A DNA stretch of 64,000 nt, from positions 992,001-1,056,000 of the forward strand of contig NZ_JACHWR010000002.1 in NCBI RefSeq assembly GCF_014191495.1. The letters are read 5' to 3'. The DNA is from Nocardioides soli. GTDB taxonomy: Bacteria; Actinomycetota; Actinomycetes; Propionibacteriales; Nocardioidaceae. Shown piece by piece: positions 8,575-17,471 of this stretch. The stretch's first letter is position 1. Every line of letters begins with the position of its first letter. The position numbers and the translations under genes were made by a program. The notes beneath the pieces were generated by a model that was not told the origin of the DNA, did no database searches, and saw nothing but the letters and a program-made list of their open reading frames with translations.

Positions 8575-8844
8575 TCACGCGCGTCGCCGGCCGGTGGCAC
8601 GCGCGACGAGCAGGACCAGCACACCCGCCGCCGCGACCTGCCAGCCGTGTCGCCACCAGTCGACGCCGAGGGTCTGCCGGTCCCAGAAAAGCCCGTAGAG
8701 GAAGTCGCCCGCCAGGCAGCCGCCGATGCCGCACAGGATCGTGAGCCACAGCGGGACATCGTCGGTGTCCCCGGGGGCGACGAGCTTGCCGAGCAGGCCG
8801 ATCAGCGTGCCACCCAGCACTGCCCAGAGCAGGGCGGAGACCAT
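8575..8844 (-). CDS. GlsB/YeaQ/YmgE-family small membrane protein
   Basis: 89 residues with three predicted membrane segments (LLWAVLGGTLIGLLGKLVAP, WLTILCGIGGCLAGDFLYGL, GWQVAAAGVLVLLVA) and Gly-rich helices, the pattern of transglycosylase-associated/GlsB proteins. Their molecular role is poorly known; many are stress-induced. A short basic tail (RATGRRRA) faces the cytoplasm. Between its stop and the desaturase start (8456-8574) lies a GC hairpin at about 8525-8548 (CGCCGCC/GGCGGCG), a possible terminator. Confidence 0.8.
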   Translation of the reverse strand: MVSALLWAVLGGTLIGLLGKLVAPGDTDDVPLWLTILCGIGGCLAGDFLYGLFWDRQTLGVDWWRHGWQVAAAGVLVLLVARATGRRRA

Positions 8845-8865
8845 GGGCCGATCACCATCGAAGGA

Positions 8866-9087
8866 TCAACTACGGAACCCGACCTGGCCGACGGTTCCGT
8901 GGCCGAGCTCGACGTAGGCCAGCTTCGTCACCGGCACCAGCAGCTGCCGGCCCTTGCTGTCGCGGAGCGTGAGCACCCCGTCGTTCGCGACGGCGTCGGC
9001 GACCAGCTTCTGGACGTCGGCGGCGGACTCCTCGACATCGATGGTCAGCTCGCGGGCGGCGTTCTGGATGCCGATCTTGACCTCCAC
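8866..9087 (-). CDS. DUF3107 protein
   Basis: 73 residues beginning MEVKIGIQNAARELTIDVEE, the hallmark of DUF3107, a small actinobacterial family. It has GVLTLRDSKGRQLLVPVTKL and an alpha/beta pattern. It is preceded, 43 bp upstream on the same strand, by a TetR regulator and lies near moeZ, an arrangement I recognise from other actinomycetes. The function is unknown. The short length, strong start and conserved core make it a real gene rather than a chance frame. Confidence 0.85.
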   Translation of the reverse strand: MEVKIGIQNAARELTIDVEESAADVQKLVADAVANDGVLTLRDSKGRQLLVPVTKLAYVELGHGTVGQVGFRS

Positions 9088-9130
9088 GAGGTCCTCCTTC
9101 GGGTTGCTGCGTCGGGGTGGGGGAGGGGTG

Positions 9131-9766
9131 TCACTGGTCGTCGGTCAGCGGGTAGCCGCGGATGCCGCGCCACGCCAGTCCGGCGACCAGTGCGGTGGCG
9201 TCGTCGCGGTCGATGCCGCCCTGGTCCGACAGCCAGAACCGGGCGCTCACCTGTGCCATTCCCACCAGGGAGACGGCGAGCAGCCGGGACGCCGCGCCGG
9301 ACAGCCCGGTGTCGTCGTGGATGACGTGGGCGATCAGGGCGGCGCACTCGGTGGTCACCCGGTCGACGTGCTCGCGGACCGCGGGCTCGTTGGTCAGGTC
9401 GGACTCGAAGACCAGACGGAAGGCGCCGGTGTCGCTCCCGACGTACTCGAAGAAGACGTCGATGGCCGCGTGGACCCGTAGCTTGTTGTCGTCGGTGGAC
9501 TCCAGCGCGCGGCGACAGTTGTCGATGATGGCGTCGCAGGACTGGTCGAGCAGGGCGACGTAGAGGTCGAGCTTGCCCGGGAAGTGCTGGTAGAGCACCG
9601 GCTTCGAGACCCCGGCGCGCTCGGCGATGTCGTCCATCGCGGCCGCGTGGTAGCCCTGCGCGACGAAGACCTCGAGGGCCGACGCCATCAGCTGGGCGCG
9701 GCGCTCGCGGCGGGGCATCCGGCCACCCCGGGGCCGCGCCGGTACGTCGTACTGCTCTGCCGTCAC
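9131..9766 (-). CDS. TetR-family transcriptional regulator
   Basis: 211 residues. The N-terminal helix-turn-helix is standard: RRAQLMASALEVFVAQGYHA, then MDDIAERAGVSKPVLYQHFP and KLDLYVALLDQS. The C-terminal two thirds form the variable ligand-binding and dimer domain. It is divergent from moeZ, and upstream of its start is a short imperfect palindrome at 9777-9791 that may be its own operator. Ligand unknown. The DUF3107 gene follows it, and the two are probably co-transcribed. Confidence 0.9.
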   Translation of the reverse strand: MTAEQYDVPARPRGGRMPRRERRAQLMASALEVFVAQGYHAAAMDDIAERAGVSKPVLYQHFPGKLDLYVALLDQSCDAIIDNCRRALESTDDNKLRVHAAIDVFFEYVGSDTGAFRLVFESDLTNEPAVREHVDRVTTECAALIAHVIHDDTGLSGAASRLLAVSLVGMAQVSARFWLSDQGGIDRDDATALVAGLAWRGIRGYPLTDDQ

Positions 9767-9776
9767 GCCCGAAACA

Positions 9777-9881
9777 GTACCGGTCGGTCACCCCCGTCCG
9801 GATGACGGGACGTCACGAGGCCGCGGCGGGGCGCCGGGGAACATGGCAGCACCGGAGGTTGTTCGTACGGACGAGACAACC
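9777..9881. promoter_or_regulatory. tetR/moeZ divergent control region
   Basis: Two weak dyads are visible. GTACCGGTCGGTCAC at 9777-9791 has ACCG/CGGT halves and abuts the TetR start, as expected for an autoregulatory operator. GGTTGT-N13-ACAACC at 9857-9881, with inner CGT/ACG, lies 26 bp before the moeZ start and could be an operator or a leader hairpin. Both are imperfect. Confidence 0.3.
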
Positions 9882-9907
9882 AGCCCTGGCAGAACGAGGA
9901 GTACGCC

Positions 9908-11107
9908 GTGTCCTATCCCGCGCTCGTGGAGCCCGCGGACGAGCTGACCATCGACGAGGTGCGTCGCTACAGCCGGCACCTGATCATCCCGGACGTCGGC
10001 ATGACCGGGCAGAAGCGGCTCAAGAACGCCAAGGTGCTGGTCATCGGCGCCGGCGGCCTGGGCAGCCCGGCGCTGCTCTACCTGTCCGCGGCCGGCGTCG
10101 GCACCATCGGCATCGCGGAGTTCGACGAGGTCGACGAGTCGAACCTGCAGCGCCAGGTGATCCACGGCGTGTCCGACATCGGGAAGTCCAAGGGGCTCTC
10201 GGCCAAGGAGTCGATCGCCGAGATCAACCCCTACGTCGAGGTGATCCTGCACGAGCAGCGCCTGGACAACGACAACGTCATGGACGTCTTCCGCGGCTAC
10301 GACCTGATCCTCGACGGCACCGACAACTTCGCGACCCGCTACATGGTCAACGACGCGGCGTACTTCCTCGGGATCCCCTACGTCTGGGGCTCGATCTACC
10401 GCTTCGACGGCCAGGCCTCGGTGTTCGCGCCGAGCCTCGGCGACGACGCGCCGTGCTACCGGTGCCTCTACCCCGAGCCGCCGCCGCCGGGCATGGTCCC
10501 GAGCTGCGCCGAGGGTGGCGTGCTCGGCGTGCTCTGCGCCGCGATCGGCTCGATCCAGGTCAACGAGGGGATCAAGCTGCTGACCGGCATCGGCGAGCCG
10601 CTGGTCGGCCGCCTGATGATCTACGACGCCCTCGAGATGGAGTACCGCAAGCTCAAGGTCCGCAAGGACCCCAACTGCGCGCTGTGCGGCGACCACCCGA
10701 CCGTCACCGGCCTGATCGACTACGAGACCTTCTGCGGCGCGGTCTCCGACGAGGCGGCCGAGGCCGCCGCCGGCTCGACGATCTCGGTCGTGCAGCTCGA
10801 GCACATGCTCAAGGAGCGCGAGGAGGGCACCCGCGACTTCGTGCTCGTCGACGTGCGCGAGCCCAACGAGTACGAGATCAACCAGATCCCCGGCTCGGTG
10901 CTGATCCCCAAGGGCGACTTCCTCAACGGCTCCGCCCTCGAGCAGCTGCCCAGCGACAAGCAGATCGTGATGCACTGCAAGACCGGCGTCCGCTCGGCCG
11001 AGACGCTCGCGATCGTCAAGGGCGCGGGCTACGCCGACGCCGTGCACGTCGGTGGCGGCGTGGTCGCCTGGGTCAACCAGATCGACCCGTCCCAGCCGTC
11101 GTACTGA
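9908..11107 (+). CDS. moeZ: MoeZ: adenylyltransferase/sulfurtransferase (ThiF + rhodanese)
   Basis: 399 residues from GTG 9908, with GAGGAG seven bases upstream. The N-terminal E1-like (ThiF/MoeB) domain has VLVIGAGGLGSPALLYLSAA, the adenylating region DESNLQRQVIHG and LDGTDNFATRY, and paired metal cysteines (CYRCLYP and CALCG). The C-terminal rhodanese domain, about residues 290-399, has FVLVDVREPNEYEINQIPGS and the catalytic loop MHCKTGVRSAE. The protein adenylates sulphur-carrier C-termini and transfers sulphur for molybdopterin, thiamine or cysteine (CysO) pathways. A molybdenum hydroxylase is encoded at 23.8-27.6 kb, so molybdopterin supply is relevant, though MoeZ is a core gene in this group. 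Confidence 0.93.
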   Translation: MSYPALVEPADELTIDEVRRYSRHLIIPDVGMTGQKRLKNAKVLVIGAGGLGSPALLYLSAAGVGTIGIAEFDEVDESNLQRQVIHGVSDIGKSKGLSAKESIAEINPYVEVILHEQRLDNDNVMDVFRGYDLILDGTDNFATRYMVNDAAYFLGIPYVWGSIYRFDGQASVFAPSLGDDAPCYRCLYPEPPPPGMVPSCAEGGVLGVLCAAIGSIQVNEGIKLLTGIGEPLVGRLMIYDALEMEYRKLKVRKDPNCALCGDHPTVTGLIDYETFCGAVSDEAAEAAAGSTISVVQLEHMLKEREEGTRDFVLVDVREPNEYEINQIPGSVLIPKGDFLNGSALEQLPSDKQIVMHCKTGVRSAETLAIVKGAGYADAVHVGGGVVAWVNQIDPSQPSY

Positions 11108-11115
11108 CCCAGCGC

Positions 11116-11168
11116 GCCGAGTCGGCGCAGAGTGACCCCCGTGACGGGTCACCCTGCGCCGACTCGGC
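11116..11168 (+). terminator. Long hairpin terminator after moeZ
   Basis: Arms at 11116-11138 and 11146-11168 pair over 23 bp with one mismatch around a 7-base loop. It starts 8 bp after the moeZ stop. No T-run follows, as is common in high-GC actinomycetes. Confidence 0.6.
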
Positions 11169-11212
11169 TCTTGCTGGCGTAACCCGCCCGGCGGGCCCTC
11201 GTTGAGGCGGGC

Positions 11213-12091
11213 ATGAGTCTCTCGCGTTCGCAGCTGGCCGCCGCTGTCGCGGCCGTGACCGTCACCCTGATGACCGCCGTGCTGATGGTGGTCATGCCGG
11301 CGCCGGCCGGCGCGGCGCCCACCTGGGCGCCGGCCGACAGCGCCCGGATCCACCCCGGCGTCCAGATGTACACGCAGGGTGCCCAGTGCACCGCCAACTT
11401 CGTGTTCACCGACGCCGCGGACAACGTCTACGTCGGGTACGCCGCGCACTGCGCCGGCACCGGTGAGGCGACCGACACCAACGGCTGCGACGTCGACTCG
11501 CTGCCGCTCGGCACGCCGGTCACGTTCAACGAGGGCGGCAGCCTGCTGAGCGAGGGCACCAAGGTCGGCTCGGGGACCTTGGCGTACTCCTCCTGGGACA
11601 CGATGGGCAAGGTCGGCGAGACCGACGCCAACACCTGTGCCTACAACGACCTGGCGCTGGTCCGGGTCAGCCCGGCCGACGTGGCGAAGGTGAACCCGTC
11701 GATCCCGTTCTGGGGCGGTCCGACCGGCATCGACACCGACGGCACCGCTGCGGGCGACCGGGTCTGGACCTACGGCAACTCCAGCCTCCGCGCCGGCATC
11801 TCGCTGCTCTCCCCGCACACCGGCATCAGCCTAGGCGACGCCGCCGCCGACGGTGGTTGGTCGCACCCGCTCTACACGCTCACCCCGGGCGTGCCCGGTG
11901 ACTCCGGCTCGGCGTTCCTCAGCGCCGACGGCAAGGCGGTCGGCGTCCTCTCCACGCTCGGCCTGGCCCCGCTCCCGGCGTCCAACAACATCGGCGACCT
12001 CGGCAAGGAGCTCGCCTACGCCCAGCAGCACTCCGGCATCGCCGGTCTCCGGCTGGTCAACGGCACGGAGGCGTTCGACCCGATCCTCTGA
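11213..12091 (+). CDS. Secreted trypsin-like serine protease
   Basis: 292 residues. A signal peptide is clear: a short basic start (MSLSRSQ), a hydrophobic core (AVAAVTVTLMTAVLMVVMP) and a likely AGAA-type cleavage near residue 36. The mature part carries the chymotrypsin-fold triad: His in YAAHCAG, Asp in YNDLALVRV and Ser in GVPGDSGSAFLS. Paired Cys residues suit an extracellular protein. It is flanked by terminator-like structures and appears monocistronic. Substrate unknown. Confidence 0.87.
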   Translation: MSLSRSQLAAAVAAVTVTLMTAVLMVVMPAPAGAAPTWAPADSARIHPGVQMYTQGAQCTANFVFTDAADNVYVGYAAHCAGTGEATDTNGCDVDSLPLGTPVTFNEGGSLLSEGTKVGSGTLAYSSWDTMGKVGETDANTCAYNDLALVRVSPADVAKVNPSIPFWGGPTGIDTDGTAAGDRVWTYGNSSLRAGISLLSPHTGISLGDAAADGGWSHPLYTLTPGVPGDSGSAFLSADGKAVGVLSTLGLAPLPASNNIGDLGKELAYAQQHSGIAGLRLVNGTEAFDPIL

Positions 12092-12156
12092 TCGTGACCG
12101 CGATGTGACCTCCGAACCCACGTCGACGGCCGGGGCGGCCGGGTAGGTTGCCGAGC

Positions 12157-12903
12157 ATGACCGCTCGGCGCGCCGGCCCCCTGGCCGTGGCGCTGGTGGC
12201 GGCGGGTGTCGTGGTCGCGGTGGTGCTGATCACGTGGGCCGCCTCGATCGGGCCCCGTGAGGTGCTCCGCGGTGACGGATGGCAGCCCGAGTCCACCAGC
12301 TCCGCCACGCCGCAGCAGGGCGCCTCCGCCAGCATCGCACCCGATCGCTCCGACGACACCGAGCGGGTCCCCAACAACCAGGGGCTCCTGCACGTGGTGG
12401 CGCTGATCCTCAACGTCGCGGCGGTCATCCTCGCCGGCGTCCTGGTCGCCCGGCTGGTCCGCTGGGCACGGCGGGCCAGGCGCGAGCGACGTACCCGACT
12501 CGCCCGGCAGCGCGCCCTCGGGGCCGCGGAGTTCGACGTCATCGAGCCGGCCGTCGCCGTCGCCCGGGACCTGCTGGCCGACGCCGACGCCCAGCGTGAC
12601 CTGCTCGGTGGCAGTACGCCGCGCAACGCCGTCGTCGCGTGCTGGCACCGGTTCGAGGTCACCGGGGCCGCCGCCGGCATGGAGCGCCACGAGTGGGAGA
12701 CGTCGTCCGAGTACACCCTGCGCATCCTCGACCTGGTCGCCGCCGACACCGCGGCGGTCACCCGGCTGGCGGGGCTCTACCGGGAGGCGCGGTTCTCCAC
12801 CCACGAGCTCACCGAGGCCGACCGGGCCGCGGCCCTCGCGGCGCTCGACGAGATCCACCGCACCATCCGGGCCCCCGCCCGGTCGAGCGGGGCGCGGGCA
12901 TGA
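12157..12903 (+). CDS. DUF4129-domain membrane protein
   Basis: 248 residues from the ATG at 12157 (a TTG at 12148 is in frame but poorer). Two membrane segments (AVALVAAGVVVAVVLITWAA and LHVVALILNVAAVILAGVLV) enclose an extracytoplasmic Ser/Thr-rich loop, and the C-terminal cytoplasmic part has the DUF4129 pattern (WHRFEVTGAAAGMERHEWET, ARFSTHELTEADRAAALAAL). Its gene leads a six-gene run (12157-16671) linked by ATGA/GTGA overlaps with a MoxR ATPase and DUF58 protein. Such clusters are thought to act in envelope biogenesis or protein-complex assembly. Confidence 0.75.
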   Translation: MTARRAGPLAVALVAAGVVVAVVLITWAASIGPREVLRGDGWQPESTSSATPQQGASASIAPDRSDDTERVPNNQGLLHVVALILNVAAVILAGVLVARLVRWARRARRERRTRLARQRALGAAEFDVIEPAVAVARDLLADADAQRDLLGGSTPRNAVVACWHRFEVTGAAAGMERHEWETSSEYTLRILDLVAADTAAVTRLAGLYREARFSTHELTEADRAAALAALDEIHRTIRAPARSSGARA

Positions 12904-13373
12904 GCGGCGGTCGCTGGTGGCCGCGGGTCGCGGGCGCGGTCGCCGCCTTCGCCGGCTTCGAGGTGCTGCTGACGGTGATCGAGGCCGACCCCGACCCGAT
13001 CCGGCTCGCGCTCCTGGTCGCGATCTGCACGGCCCTGCTGGGGCTGCTCGTCGACGCGCTCGGCGGTGCCGAGCCGTCCTGGCGGGTCGAGGTGGAGCGC
13101 CCGTCGGTGCGCGAGAGCGGCGACCCCCGGCTGGTGCGGTACGTCGCGCTCATCGAGGCCCACCTCTCGTCCCGCACCGCCGAGCACGCCCTGCGCGACC
13201 GGCTGGCGCAGCTCGCCGACCAGGTGCTGCGCCAGCGACACGGACTGCACCGCGACGACCCCGAGGCCGCGCAGCTGCTCGGCCCGGAGCTGGTCGGCGT
13301 ACTCTCCGGACCGCCGCGGCGGCTCAGCCGAGCCGAGATCGACCGTTGCCTGACCGCCATCGAGGAGCTGTGA
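12900..13373 (+). CDS. Membrane protein of the MoxR/DUF58 cluster
   Basis: 157 residues beginning MSGGRWWPRVAGAVAAFAGF, overlapping the previous stop by 4 bp (ATGA). Two hydrophobic segments at about residues 8-27 and 32-55 are followed by a helical cytoplasmic domain (YVALIEAHLSSRTAEHALRD, GPPRRLSRAEIDRCLTAIEE). I do not recognise a named domain. Position between the DUF4129 and MoxR genes suggests it belongs to the same membrane complex. Confidence 0.7.
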   Translation: MSGGRWWPRVAGAVAAFAGFEVLLTVIEADPDPIRLALLVAICTALLGLLVDALGGAEPSWRVEVERPSVRESGDPRLVRYVALIEAHLSSRTAEHALRDRLAQLADQVLRQRHGLHRDDPEAAQLLGPELVGVLSGPPRRLSRAEIDRCLTAIEEL

Positions 13374-13375
13374 CG

Positions 13376-14359
<984 letters not shown>

Positions 14360-14483
14360 TCAGGATGGGTCGACCGTCGGGCGGGGGTGCGGCCGGGGAG
14401 CGGTGGGTGTTCCACGTCTTTCAGCGGGGATCAGGTGGATTGCCCACCGCCGCCCGGCTCCGGCCGCACCGGGCGGTGTGCCA

Positions 14484-15797
14484 GTGAGCCACCCCGACGC
14501 CCAGTGGCGGCCGACCGGTGCGCTCGGTCGCGCGGTCGTGGTCGCCGCGGTCGCGGTCTGCGGCGCGCTGCTCGTCGGCGACCCGGCGCTGCTGGTGATC
14601 GCGGTGCCGTTCGTCGCGATCGCGACGCTCGGCCTGCTGCACCGGCCGGCCCGGTCGCCGGTGCTGGCCGCCCGGCTCGACCACGCCTCGCTGCACGAGG
14701 GACAGGGCACCACGTCGCGGCTGACCCTGGCCGACGCCGACGACGCGGAGTACCTCACCCGGGCGAGCGGGCACGCGCCGTACGTCGCGATGCGGCCGCA
14801 CCAGGGTCAGGCCGGCGCCCTGCTCGACGGCCCGGCCGGCCCGGCGCCGCTCGTCGAGGTGAGCCCCCGGCGCTGGGGCCGGCGGGTCCTCGGCGAGGAG
14901 AAGGTGGCGCTGATGTCGCCGTGGGCGGGCTACCGGTTCGGGCCGCTGCTGCTCGGCGGCCAGCAGCTGCGGGTGCTGCCCGCGACCTCGGCGTACGACT
15001 CCCGCGCCGAGGCGCCGCACCCGCTCGGCCTGGTCGGCGCCCACCGCTCCCGACGGCCCGGTGCGGGCACCGAGCTCGCCGGGATCCGGCCCTTCCTGCC
15101 GGGCGATCGGCTGCGCCGTGTCAACTGGCGGGTCTCGCTGCGCACCGGAGACCTCCACGTCATCAGCACCCGTGCCGAGGAGGACACCGGCGTGCTGCTG
15201 GTGGTCGACGCGTTGGCCGACCACGGCGCGTCCGGGGGCGTCGACGGCCCGTCGAGCAGCCTGGACCTCTCGGTGCGCGCCGCCTCCGCGATCGCCGAGC
15301 ACCACGTGCGCTCGGGCGACCGGGTGGCGCTGCGCGTGGTCGGTCGCGGTCGCGAGCTGGTCGGCTACGGCACCGGCACCCGGCACCTGCGGCGGCTGCA
15401 CCACACGCTGGCCGGGATCAGGCCCGGGGAGATGGTCGGAGAGGCCGACCCCGGCGTGCTGCAGCTCGGGGTCACCGGCGGCACCGTGGTCATCCTGCTG
15501 TCGCCGATGCTGGCCGAGTCGATCGGCACGGTGGCCGCGATGCTCACCCGGCGCGGAGTGCCGGTGCTCGTCGTGGACACCCTGCCCGGCGAGGTACGTC
15601 CCGGTGTCGCGGAGGGCACCGACCCGCGGACCGCCATGCTGGCCTGGCGGATGCGGGTGCTCGAGCGATCGATGGTGCTGCGGCGCCTGGCGGCCCTGGG
15701 CTGCCCGGTGGTGCCGTGGCGCGGCCCCGGAACCATCGACGACGTGCTGCGCCGGCTGGCCCGGCGCGCCGAGCTGCCACGGGTGGCGGCGCGATGA
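14484..15797 (+). CDS. DUF58 domain protein
   Basis: 437 residues from GTG 14484; in-frame GTGs at 14478 and 14403 are alternatives with no better ribosome site. Two closely spaced membrane helices (AVVVAAVAVCGALLV, ALLVIAVPFVAIATLGLL) precede a long domain with the DUF58 hallmark (FLPGDRLRRVNWRVSLRTGD) and a VWA-like part (DTGVLLVVDALAD; GGTVVILLSPMLAESIGTVA). DUF58 proteins pair with MoxR ATPases. 14360-14483 contains no obvious gene. Confidence 0.85.
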   Translation: MSHPDAQWRPTGALGRAVVVAAVAVCGALLVGDPALLVIAVPFVAIATLGLLHRPARSPVLAARLDHASLHEGQGTTSRLTLADADDAEYLTRASGHAPYVAMRPHQGQAGALLDGPAGPAPLVEVSPRRWGRRVLGEEKVALMSPWAGYRFGPLLLGGQQLRVLPATSAYDSRAEAPHPLGLVGAHRSRRPGAGTELAGIRPFLPGDRLRRVNWRVSLRTGDLHVISTRAEEDTGVLLVVDALADHGASGGVDGPSSSLDLSVRAASAIAEHHVRSGDRVALRVVGRGRELVGYGTGTRHLRRLHHTLAGIRPGEMVGEADPGVLQLGVTGGTVVILLSPMLAESIGTVAAMLTRRGVPVLVVDTLPGEVRPGVAEGTDPRTAMLAWRMRVLERSMVLRRLAALGCPVVPWRGPGTIDDVLRRLARRAELPRVAAR

Positions 15798-16345
15798 CCA
15801 CGATGGTGGGCGAGACGATGACCGAGCTCGGCGAGCTCTCCCGCGGCCAGCTGGTGCTGCGCGTCGTAGTGCTCCTGGGCCCCGTGGTGGCCCTGCTCGC
15901 GAGCGGACCGGCGGGGCACTGGCCGCCGTGGTGGGTGATCGCGCTCGTCGTCGGGCTCGCCGGCGGCTTCGCGGCGTTCCCGGAGTCGCCGGTCGGCGTC
16001 GTCGCGATCCTCACCGTGCTGGTCTGGTGGACCGCGGCCCTCGACGACGGCCTGCACCCCGCCGTGCTGGTCGCCGCGACCGCGCTGCTGGCCTCCCACG
16101 TGGCGGCGGTGCTCGCGTCGTACGGCCCCGGCGAGATGCCGGTCGACCCCGCGCTGCTGCGGCTGTGGGCGGTGCGCGGCACACTGCTGCTGGTCGCGGT
16201 GCCGCTGGTCTGGGGGCTCGCCCTGCTGCTGCGCGGCGAGGCCGAGGAGCCCGGCATCTGGGTCGTCGGCGTCGCGACCGGCCTGGTCGGCACCGTCGCG
16301 GCCGGGGTCGCGCTGACCTCGCGCCAGCAGGAGGAGGAGTCGTGA
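15794..16345 (+). CDS. Small polytopic membrane protein of the MoxR cluster
   Basis: 183 residues, starting with an ATGA overlap with DUF58. At least five hydrophobic segments are seen (LRVVVLLGPVVALLASGP, WVIALVVGLAGGFAAFP, GVVAILTVLVWWTAAL, AVLVAATALLASHVAAVLAS, GTLLLVAVPLVWGLALLL, VGVATGLVGTVAAGVALTS). I recognise no catalytic motif. It probably forms the membrane base for the MoxR/DUF58/DUF4129 proteins, by context only. Confidence 0.7.
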   Translation: MTTMVGETMTELGELSRGQLVLRVVVLLGPVVALLASGPAGHWPPWWVIALVVGLAGGFAAFPESPVGVVAILTVLVWWTAALDDGLHPAVLVAATALLASHVAAVLASYGPGEMPVDPALLRLWAVRGTLLLVAVPLVWGLALLLRGEAEEPGIWVVGVATGLVGTVAAGVALTSRQQEEES

Positions 16346-16671
16346 GCCTCGATCACGAGTGGTACGTCGAGCTGGTGCTGCGCTGCGTCGAGTCGATCCC
16401 TCGCGGCCGGGTCACGACCTACGGCGCCATCGCCGAGGTGGTCGGCCCGGTCGTCGGCGGGGGTGGCCCGCGGTTGGTCGGCACGGTGATGGCCAACCAC
16501 GGCGCCCCGGTGCCCTGGTGGCGGGTGGTGCGCGCCGACGGCTCGCTGCCGCCGAGCCATCAGGGCGAGGCTCGCCAGGCCTACCTGGAGGAGGGCACTC
16601 CGCTGCGGCCCTCCGGCAACGTCGACCTGCGCGCGGCGTTCTGGAGGCCGCCGGAGCCGATCCCAACCTGA
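16342..16671 (+). CDS. Alkyltransferase-like (Atl/MGMT-fold) protein without active-site Cys
   Basis: 109 residues from a GTG preceded by GGAGGAGG and overlapping the previous stop. It has the MGMT C-terminal DNA-binding core: VESIPRGRVTTYGAIAEVVG with recognition helix, RLVGTVMANHGAPVPWWRVV and GEARQAYLEEGTPLRPSGNV. In O6-alkylguanine transferases the core reads PCHR; here it is PWWR, so the methyl-accepting Cys is replaced by Trp, as in Atl proteins. These bind O6-alkylguanine and recruit nucleotide excision repair. It is last in the MoxR run, perhaps by chance. Confidence 0.85.
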   Translation: MSLDHEWYVELVLRCVESIPRGRVTTYGAIAEVVGPVVGGGGPRLVGTVMANHGAPVPWWRVVRADGSLPPSHQGEARQAYLEEGTPLRPSGNVDLRAAFWRPPEPIPT

Positions 16672-16740
16672 CCTGATCGGGCTATTCCCGGCCCCGCCCG
16701 CGCGGAGGACGCTGCTGGGATCGCTCGATCGGAGGTTGGG

Positions 16741-17394
16741 ATGGAACCCAGGAAGCGTCTTCTGAACGGCCGGCAGCTCACCACGGTCTTCGTGGTCGGC
16801 TGCCTGACCCTGGTGCTGCTCCCGTGGGGCGCGTGGGCGGCCAAGAAGCAGTTCGTCACGATCACCGGCAAGGGTGGCCAGCAGGCGGCGGTGTCCAAGG
16901 GCGGTGGTCTCAAGGTCACCGACGGCAAGGGCCCGATGACCGTCGACGGCAGCGTGGGCGTCACCGGCAACGTCGGAGTGACGGGCAATGTGGGAGTGTC
17001 CGGCAGGATCGGGGTCGACGGCACCGTCACCACCCAGGCCGCCGGCACGCCGTTCCAGGTCGCCGACACGCTCAACGGCACGACGTCCCGGCGCTACGTG
17101 CTCGGGCACGGCCGGGTCGCGGTGACCGACGCGGTACTGAGTCAGGACAACACCGGCTCGACCCGGCTGAACCTCAGCCTCCGGATCCAGGCGGGCAACA
17201 GCGACTGCTCGACGGTCAGCGGCCCGTACCTGGGCCGGATCGTCGAGTACTCCTACCTGCCCGCCCAGGAGGTCGTGCCGGTGAGCTTCACGACGCCGGT
17301 GGTCGCCACCGCCGACACGGTCTGCCTGGTGCCGTCCGTGGGGTCGAACGCCGGACTCTTCTTCAGCTTCGTCGTGAACGGCGTGCAGCTGTAG
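16741..17394 (+). CDS. Exported protein with GVTGN-type repeats, unknown function
   Basis: 217 residues. A signal peptide is evident (RQLTTVFVVGCLTLVLLPWG, cleavage near AWA-AKK). Residues about 70-95 contain short repeats (SVGVTGNVGVTGNVGVSGRI) suggesting a solenoid or beta-roll. The C-terminal part has two Cys (DCSTVSG, TVCLVPS) likely to form a disulphide. I do not recognise a family. A good ribosome site (GGAGG) and a terminator after it support a real, monocistronic secreted protein. Confidence 0.7.
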   Translation: MEPRKRLLNGRQLTTVFVVGCLTLVLLPWGAWAAKKQFVTITGKGGQQAAVSKGGGLKVTDGKGPMTVDGSVGVTGNVGVTGNVGVSGRIGVDGTVTTQAAGTPFQVADTLNGTTSRRYVLGHGRVAVTDAVLSQDNTGSTRLNLSLRIQAGNSDCSTVSGPYLGRIVEYSYLPAQEVVPVSFTTPVVATADTVCLVPSVGSNAGLFFSFVVNGVQL

Positions 17395-17403
17395 GTCTGG
17401 AGA

Positions 17404-17466
17404 CGTCGAGACACCCGGAATGGCTGCCGATCAGCCTTGCTGAGAGCCGTTCCGGGTGTCTCGACG
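17404..17466. terminator. Bidirectional terminator hairpin
   Basis: Arms 17404-17425 and 17445-17466 pair over 22 bp with one mismatch; the loop itself holds a small hairpin (TCAGC/GCTGA). It lies between convergent genes ending at 17394 and 17472, so it can stop transcription from both sides. Confidence 0.7.
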
Positions 17467-17471
17467 CGGGG

